Source: an uncultured Curtobacterium sp.
Lineage (GTDB): Bacteria > Actinomycetota > Actinomycetes > Actinomycetales > Microbacteriaceae
Reading direction: 5' to 3'
DNA: 6,490 nt
Assembly (NCBI GenBank): GCA_913774725.1
Contig: CAJYIG010000166.1
Location: 1-6,490, forward strand
Positions 1 through 4,708 of the stretch are shown piece after piece (the stretch's first letter is position 1; each line of letters begins with the position of its first letter). Under the pieces are notes generated by a model, which had not been told where the DNA came from, made no database searches, and was given only the letters and a program-made list of their open reading frames with translations. The translations under genes were made by a program, and so were the position numbers.

Positions 1-3000
1 GTGGCGAGGGCCGGGGCGTACGCCGACTCGGTCAGGACCGAGTAGTCGAACGGACCGGTCGCACCGATGGTCGATGCCGACACCGTCAGCACCTTGACGG
101 CGCTGTCGAACGTGTTGACGTCCTGCCCCGCGGTGCCGCCGTTGAGCGGCTGCGAGTCGACCGTCTTGCCCGTCGCCAGATTCACCGTGGTGGCGAACGT
201 CGCGTCGACCGTGGCCGACTTGGCGTCGTACACCAGGTAGTCCGGCTCCCCGTCGCGGTTCGTGTCGATGAGGACCTCGACGTTGGTCACCGCGCCGGGG
301 TTCGCGTCGGCGCCGGCGGTCTGGACGCCGAAGGCGAGCGTGCCGGACGCCGTGTCGACGTTCGCGCCGTAGGCCCGGATGTCCGCGGCCTGCAGGGACT
401 GCTGCGCCGAACCGGCGGGCAGGGGCTCCTGCGGGTCGGTCCCGCCCAGGACGAACGGTGCGACGACCGAGTGGTACCCCGTGACGGCGTCGCCCTGGTC
501 GACCGAGCGGCCGGTGAGCGCGAGCTCCGCGGTCGTGGTCGAGCCCGAGAACGCGATGTCCTTGCCGTGCACGGCGCTGACCGGCTTCGGCGCGACGTAC
601 GCGCCGAGGCGCATCGGGTTCAGCGACTTGTCGGTGGGCGTGAAGGACACCACGCCGGACTCGGCGGCGACGAACTCACGCTGGTAGCCGGACTGCACCG
701 ACTCCTGCGTGGGGTCGATGACGCGACGCAGCTGCGTCGGGTCGGCGATCGTGAATGTCAGCTTGACGGTCGCGGTGCCGTGCGCCGGTGCGGTGACCCG
801 CTTCGTGCTGAGCGAGAACGCGACACCCGGCTGGTCCACCTGGGCCTGGTACGCCACGTCGTACGTGTGCGGGCGGCCGTCGGTGTTCTGGATCTGCAGG
901 GTGCGGGACTCGCTGGTCCCCCCGCTGACCTCGACGACACCGTACGAGGCGGTGACGAGCTGGTCGTTCTCGACGCTGCGCACCGTGGTGCCGGCGGTGA
1001 CCGCCTGCAGCGCGTCGACGCGCCCGGTTCCCTGTCGGAGCAGCGTGGCGTTCTGGACGCCCTGCTTGACGTCGTGCGTCGCGGTGTTCATCACGGCGGC
1101 CTTCACCTGCGGGGCCGTCCACGACGGGTGCGACTGGAAGGTCAGCGCGACGATGCCGGCCACGTGCGGGGTCGCCATCGAGGTGCCGCTCATCGACATG
1201 CGGCCGTTGCCGGTGCCGTTGGCCGCGGAGATCACGTTGACCCCGGGGCCGGCGACGTCCGGCTTGACGATGTCGCCGAACGACCCGTGCACGCCACGGC
1301 TGGTGAACGGCGCGAGCGTGTTCACGTTCGCCTGGTCGGTCGCCAGCTGGTAGCCCTTGAGCTCCTGTGCGAACTGCACGTGCAGGGTCCCGGCCTGCGC
1401 GGCGGCCTGGAGGCTCGCGGCACTGTCCGAGGTCAGCTCGGCACCCGGGATGGTCGTGTTCCCCGCGATGCCGGAGTCGAAGCTCGTCACCGTCCCGGCG
1501 AGCAGGACGCCGACACCGCCGGCGGCCTGGACGTTGCCGAAGCGCACGCCGGAGCCGCACTCGAGCGCCCCGTCGGTCCACTTCAGCCAGGCCACCTTGC
1601 CCTTGAGCTTCGCGGCCTCGTCGGCGCTGAACGCCTGGCAGCCGTCGATGTTCGTGGTCGGCACGACGACGTCGCCCTCGACCGGCAGCGTCCCCTGGTA
1701 GTTCTGCGAGTACTGCGCGCGGTAGGTGCCGGCGACGTCGGACGGCGCGGTGGCCTTGACGGCGTCGAACAGCGACTGGCCGGTGGCGCTCGCGGCGACG
1801 GTCAGGGCGCCCTCGGCATTGCCCGGCGACCCACCGATGTCGGTGAAGTCGTCGGCGTTGCCCGAGGCGATGACGGGCAGGACACCGCGGGCGGTGAGCG
1901 CGTCGATCTTCGCGTTGTCGGGGTCGTCCGGCGCGCCGTAGTCGGAGCCGAGCGACAGGTTGAGGACGTTGATGTCCTTGCCCTCGGTCAGCGCCTGGCC
2001 GACCCAGTCGAGGGCCGCACCGGTCAGGTCGGTCGACCCGCCGTCGTCACCGAAGACCTTGAGGGCGTAGAGGCCGGCCTCGGGCGCGGTGCCCGGACCG
2101 ATCCACATGTCCTGGACGGACTGGTTCGTGAGCTTCGTGTAGTCGCCGCGGAACGTCGTCTTGTCCGCGGTCAGGCCGTAGCCCGCGGCGGTGCCGGACA
2201 CGTGCGTGCCGTGGTCGCCGCCCTTGCCGTCGATCGGGTTCGCGTCCGGCTTCGGGGTCGGGTCGTAGCCCGCGCTCGAGGAGTCCGCGTTGTAGGTGGG
2301 ACCGGCGAAGTCGTAGCCGCCGAGGAACTTCTTCCCGTCGTACCAGCTCGGGTCCGGCGCGTTCGTGCTCGCGAGGGCCTGCTGGTACGCGGCCGTGGTG
2401 CCCGGGCCGCCGAAGTCGGCCTGGGTGTAGTCGAGGCCGGTGTCGAGGACGGCGATGTTGACGCCCTTGCCCGTGCGGCCGGTCTGCTGCCACGCGTCGA
2501 GCGAGCGCGTGTAGATGTCGCTGGCCGCGTTCTTCGGGCTGACGCCGTCCGCGCCCGGCTGCACCAGGTCGGGGTCGACGCCGCTCGGGGCCTTCGACGC
2601 GTCGCCCGGGGTCGGGTCGACGATCTTCTTCGGGGTGAGCGGGATGATGCTCTCGACGTCCGAGCGGCTCGCGATGTCACGCAGGGCGTCGACGTCGGCG
2701 ACGACCGCGACGCCGGGGACGGTGTACTCGGTCGAGTACAGCTCGGTGGCCGCCGCGTCCGAGCGCTTGACGGCGGAGCGGACGGCGTCGACGGTCGAGG
2801 TGATCGCCCGCACGCGCTCCTTCGCGGCGGACGACGGGGTCTTCGACTTCGTCAGGTCGCCGCCCTTCGCCTGCGCGTCGACCTCGAGCGCACCCTGGCC
2901 GGTCGTGCGCACGAACGCGGCGACCGTCTTCTGGGGCTTGGCGTCACGCAGGGGCGCGGCGAGCTTGAGGTCGGCGGCGGAGAGACCGGTCGGCGCAGCG

Positions 3001-3149
3001 TTCGCCGCTCCGCCGACGGCGAGACCGCCGCAGGACAGGGCGACGGCGGCGATGCCGGCGGTCAGGAGGCGTGCGACGCGTGACCGCGTGCGACGCTCGG
3101 TGATGGGTGGTTGCTCGGGTACTGCACGGTTCGGTGTTGCACGTGTCAC
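1..3149 (-). CDS. Secreted S8 family (subtilisin-like) serine protease with PA domain, C-terminus cut by the window edge
   Basis: This is a secreted endopeptidase of the subtilase family; 1049 codons are visible and the frame is still open at base 1. The chosen start is GTG at 3149-3147, because a GAGGAG ribosome binding site lies 8 nt upstream and a signal peptide follows. That signal peptide has a basic n-region (residues 19-27), a hydrophobic core (28-46) and an ANA-type cleavage site at about residue 51. Residues 75-176 resemble an inhibitor I9 propeptide. The catalytic triad is complete: Asp236 in VLDTGLD, His313 in GDHGTHVSGT and Ser657 in MSGTSMATPHVAG, with oxyanion Asn431 in ASGNADD. 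The His-Ser gap of 344 residues is long because a PA (protease-associated) domain sits at about 490-590. The region from about 715 looks like Fn3-type beta domains, and residues 962-970 form a DxNxDGxxD calcium-loop motif. This architecture resembles Vpr/lactocepin-type exported proteases. The substrate and any cell-wall anchor cannot be seen. Confidence 0.95.
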   Translation of the reverse strand, partial: MTRATPNRAVPEQPPITERRTRSRVARLLTAGIAAVALSCGGLAVGGAANAAPTGLSAADLKLAAPLRDAKPQKTVAAFVRTTGQGALEVDAQAKGGDLTKSKTPSSAAKERVRAITSTVDAVRSAVKRSDAAATELYSTEYTVPGVAVVADVDALRDIASRSDVESIIPLTPKKIVDPTPGDASKAPSGVDPDLVQPGADGVSPKNAASDIYTRSLDAWQQTGRTGKGVNIAVLDTGLDYTQADFGGPGTTAAYQQALASTNAPDPSWYDGKKFLGGYDFAGPTYNADSSSAGYDPTPKPDANPIDGKGGDHGTHVSGTAAGYGLTADKTTFRGDYTKLTNQSVQDMWIGPGTAPEAGLYALKVFGDDGGSTDLTGAALDWVGQALTEGKDINVLNLSLGSDYGAPDDPDNAKIDALTARGVLPVIASGNADDFTDIGGSPGNAEGALTVAASATGQSLFDAVKATAPSDVAGTYRAQYSQNYQGTLPVEGDVVVPTTNIDGCQAFSADEAAKLKGKVAWLKWTDGALECGSGVRFGNVQAAGGVGVLLAGTVTSFDSGIAGNTTIPGAELTSDSAASLQAAAQAGTLHVQFAQELKGYQLATDQANVNTLAPFTSRGVHGSFGDIVKPDVAGPGVNVISAANGTGNGRMSMSGTSMATPHVAGIVALTFQSHPSWTAPQVKAAVMNTATHDVKQGVQNATLLRQGTGRVDALQAVTAGTTVRSVENDQLVTASYGVVEVSGGTSESRTLQIQNTDGRPHTYDVAYQAQVDQPGVAFSLSTKRVTAPAHGTATVKLTFTIADPTQLRRVIDPTQESVQSGYQREFVAAESGVVSFTPTDKSLNPMRLGAYVAPKPVSAVHGKDIAFSGSTTTAELALTGRSVDQGDAVTGYHSVVAPFVLGGTDPQEPLPAGSAQQSLQAADIRAYGANVDTASGTLAFGVQTAGADANPGAVTNVEVLIDTNRDGEPDYLVYDAKSATVDATFATTVNLATGKTVDSQPLNGGTAGQDVNTFDSAVKVLTVSASTIGATGPFDYSVLTESAYAPALA

Positions 3150-3157
3150 AGGGCGCA

Positions 3158-3163
3158 CTCCTC
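3158..3163 (-). promoter_or_regulatory. Ribosome binding site of the S8 protease
   Basis: On the minus strand the sequence GAGGAG lies 8 nt before the GTG at 3149. It is the only good Shine-Dalgarno sequence upstream of the signal peptide. It decides the start codon and explains the long n-region of about 18 residues ahead of the first arginine pair. Confidence 0.75.
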
Positions 3164-3186
3164 GGGCTCTGTCCGTGGTGGGAATT

Positions 3187-3214
3187 CCTGTGAAGTTATG
3201 CGTTCGTTCACAGG
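3187..3214. promoter_or_regulatory. Perfect 8-bp inverted repeat, candidate operator for the protease promoter
   Basis: The arms CCTGTGAA (3187-3194) and TTCACAGG (3207-3214) are exact reverse complements separated by 12 bp. They lie in the 159-bp divergent intergenic region, about 38 bp upstream of the protease start, and cover its putative -10 hexamer. The spacing and symmetry suit a dimeric DNA-binding protein. There is no T-run after either arm, so it is not an intrinsic terminator. Which regulator binds is not shown; the adjacent TetR protein is the obvious candidate. Confidence 0.5.
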
Positions 3215-3221
3215 TGGAACA
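3193..3221 (-). promoter_or_regulatory. Weak candidate promoter of the protease
   Basis: Reading the minus strand, a TAACTT hexamer (3198-3193) fits the TAnnnT pattern of an actinobacterial -10 box. A poor -35 match, TGTTCC (3221-3216), lies 17 nt upstream. Transcription would start near 3186, leaving a leader of about 37 nt containing the GAGGAG site. The -35 match is weak, so activation or another sigma factor is possible. The element sits within and beside the inverted repeat at 3187-3214, which would suit control by an operator. Confidence 0.25.
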
Positions 3222-3272
3222 GTCCGCACTTTGGGGGACTGGCCCTCGTTCGGGGGTACGTGTGCGGCTAAC

Positions 3273-3301
3273 TTGCACAGTGGTGTGCAGGTTATTACCC
3301 T
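3273..3301 (+). promoter_or_regulatory. Candidate promoter of the TetR operon giving a leaderless transcript
   Basis: TTGCAC (3273-3278) is a good match to a -35 box. After a 17-bp spacer it is followed by TACCCT (3296-3301), which has the TAnnnT form of an actinobacterial -10 box. A start 7-8 nt downstream falls at about 3308-3309, which is the GTG start codon of the TetR gene itself. No Shine-Dalgarno sequence precedes that codon, which agrees with a leaderless mRNA, a common arrangement in Actinobacteria. Confidence 0.5.
3274..3289. promoter_or_regulatory. Perfect palindrome in the TetR promoter, candidate autoregulatory operator
   Basis: TGCACA (3274-3279) and TGTGCA (3284-3289) form an exact inverted repeat around a 4-bp centre. 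The repeat covers the -35 box and most of the -35/-10 spacer of the putative TetR promoter. Its size and position are typical for operators of TetR regulators that repress their own transcription. Binding by the adjacent gene product is inferred from context. Confidence 0.5.
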
Positions 3302-3308
3302 TGGTGGC

Positions 3309-3995
3309 GTGACCAGGACGACCAGTGGCGGGACCACCGCCGACCAGCCCGGGCGCGCTCCCCGACGGGACGCCGCCGAGAACCGCGCTGCCCTGATCGA
3401 GGCGGCGAAGCGCGTCCTGCAGCAGGACCCGGACGCGGGGCTCGAGACCATCGCGACCGCCGCCGGGCTGTCGCGCCGTGCGGTCTACGGACACTTCCCC
3501 TCCCGCGACGACCTGGTGCGCGAGGTGGTGACCGCCGGTGCCGCACGGATCGCCGCCGCGATGCCCGACTCGTCCGCGCTCGTGGCGCTGCCGCCGGCCG
3601 CACGGCTCGCCGCCCTCGCGGTCGCGCTGTGGTCCGAGGTGTCCCACGTCCGCCCGATGGCCCGCGTGGCCGTCCGCAGCCCCTTCGCCGAGGCGGTGGC
3701 CGAGGTCTTCGCCCCGCTGCGCGCCCAGGTCCGGCAGGCGTGCGCCCTCGGCATCGAGGACGGCTCGATGCGCGACGACGTCGACGCCGAGTCGCTGGCA
3801 CGGCTCGTCGAGGCCGCCTGCATCGCCGTCCTCGACGAGGCCACCCGGACCGGCACGAGCGACGAGGCCGGGCGGCGCACCGTGGTGCTCTCCGCGCTCG
3901 GCACGGCCGGCATCGACTGGCGCACGGCGCTGCTGTCCGAACCGGCCGCCTCCCCCGTCCCCGCACCGCAGACCGAGCAGGAGACCCGCGCATGA
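3309..3995 (+). CDS. TetR/AcrR family transcriptional regulator
   Basis: This 228-residue protein has the size and layout of a TetR-family repressor. Residues 22-70 form the N-terminal three-helix DNA-binding domain, with the helix-turn-helix at about 44-63 (GLETIATAAGLSRRAVYGHF) preceded by the usual ALIEAAKRVL helix. Residues from about 75 to 205 are alpha-helical, Ala-rich and variable, as expected of the ligand-binding and dimerisation domain; the ligand cannot be predicted. The tail (206-228) is Pro/Glu-rich. The frame stays open upstream to an ATG at 3111, but that start would overlap the divergent protease gene and add residues unlike the family. GTG 3309 is preferred because the protein then begins shortly before the HTH domain and matches the predicted transcription start. 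The stop overlaps the next gene by 4 nt. The likely role is repression of its own operon and possibly of the divergent protease. Confidence 0.9.
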   Translation: MTRTTSGGTTADQPGRAPRRDAAENRAALIEAAKRVLQQDPDAGLETIATAAGLSRRAVYGHFPSRDDLVREVVTAGAARIAAAMPDSSALVALPPAARLAALAVALWSEVSHVRPMARVAVRSPFAEAVAEVFAPLRAQVRQACALGIEDGSMRDDVDAESLARLVEAACIAVLDEATRTGTSDEAGRRTVVLSALGTAGIDWRTALLSEPAASPVPAPQTEQETRA

Positions 3996-4708
3996 CGCTC
4001 GAACTCGACCACGTCGGCATCGGTGACGAGCCCGGTGCCGCGCTGCCCGTCGTCTCCGCCGTCGCGGCTCCCGGGCGTCCGGGCGTCGTCGCCGTCGAGA
4101 CCGAGCAGGCGCCCGTGCTCGCGTCGCTCGTCGCCGGTGGGCGGATGTGGCCCGACTCCGGCCGGGTGCTGCTCGACGGGCACGAGGACGCCGCTGCGGT
4201 CCGGGCGGCGTTCGCGCTCGTGGACACCCCCGGGGTCGCCGAGCCGTTCCCCGTCATGACGCTCCGGCAGATCGTGCGCGAGGAGCTGGCGTTCGCCGGG
4301 CAGCGGCCCTCGCGCGAGCACGTGGACACCGTGCTCGACGAGCTCGGCATGTCGGACTACGCCGACACGCCCGTGCAGCGGGTCCCGACCGGCGTTCGGG
4401 TGCGGCTGCTCGTGGAACTCGCGCTGCTGCGGGACGGGGTCACGGGCATCGTGCTCACCGCGCCCGAGCGGCACGGGGGCGCCGTGGCCGACTGGTTCGC
4501 GGTGGTGCGCGACGTCGCCCGCCGTGGCGTCACGGTCGTGCTCGTGACCTCGAAGGCCGCAGCCGACACCGTCGAGCAGCTGCTCGACACGATCCACACC
4601 GAGGGTCCCGACGACGCGACCCGGACCGACGGGGGCGACCAGGGCCTCCAGTCCGGCCCCTCCGACCCCGCATCTCCCGCAACCGTCCCGACGGAGGCAC
4701 CCGCGTGA
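3992..4708 (+). CDS. ABC-ATPase-like protein with degenerate nucleotide-binding motifs (putative pseudo-ATPase)
   Basis: This 238-residue protein keeps the scaffold of an ABC nucleotide-binding domain. The LVAGGRMWPDSGRVLLDG stretch (46-63) matches the segment that normally follows Walker A (LLAGLLxPDSGxVLLDG), residues 90-97 (TLRQIVRE) match the TVRE helix, and 179-187 (GVTVVLVTS) match the strand before the H-loop. The catalytic residues are absent. The Walker A region reads ETEQAPVLAS (36-45) with no GxxGxGKS/T. The signature position reads VPTG (131-134) instead of LSGG. The Walker B end reads IVLTAPERHGG (153-163) without the DE pair. The H-loop histidine is replaced by Ser187-Lys188. 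The tail (204-238) is acidic and Pro-rich. The start ATG (3992) overlaps the TetR stop and follows AGGAG (3979-3983) by 8 nt. The reading frame is intact with normal codon bias, so it looks functional. It probably partners the YhgE/Pip protein in a structural or regulatory role (inference). Confidence 0.8.
   Translation: MTLELDHVGIGDEPGAALPVVSAVAAPGRPGVVAVETEQAPVLASLVAGGRMWPDSGRVLLDGHEDAAAVRAAFALVDTPGVAEPFPVMTLRQIVREELAFAGQRPSREHVDTVLDELGMSDYADTPVQRVPTGVRVRLLVELALLRDGVTGIVLTAPERHGGAVADWFAVVRDVARRGVTVVLVTSKAAADTVEQLLDTIHTEGPDDATRTDGGDQGLQSGPSDPASPATVPTEAPA

Noticed and set aside
471..3083. 870-codon open frame on the plus strand opposite the protease gene
   Set aside because: It is in exact codon register with the protease on the other strand. 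It stays open because TTA, CTA and TCA codons are nearly absent from the GC-rich sense gene, and it ends exactly at the one TCA (codon 23). The product is Arg/Gly/Val-rich with no recognisable domain.
2997..3149. Twin-arginine or lipoprotein signal in the protease leader
   Set aside because: The RR at residues 19-20 lacks the following hydrophobic Tat consensus. Cys40 lies inside the hydrophobic core with ALS before it, which is a poor lipobox, while an ANA signal peptidase I site follows at residue 51.
3187..3214. CRP-type site or intrinsic terminator
   Set aside because: The TGTGA and TCACA halves are 14 bp apart rather than the 6 bp of a CRP site. The 12-base loop and lack of a T-run do not fit a terminator, and no gene ends there.
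3111..3308. Longer N-terminus for the TetR gene starting at ATG 3111
   Set aside because: It would overlap the protease start, run through both inverted repeats and the promoter, and add about 66 residues rich in Cys and Gly that are unlike TetR proteins.
2515..3312. 265-codon plus-strand frame covering the protease N-terminus and the intergenic region
   Set aside because: It opposes the well-supported signal peptide and propeptide coding sequence. It has no convincing start signal and no recognisable domain.
3629..3991. Longer N-terminus for the ABC-like gene starting at 3629
   Set aside because: This extension lies wholly inside the TetR coding region in another frame and is Arg-rich. The ATG at 3992 has a proper ribosome binding site and the usual 4-nt overlap.
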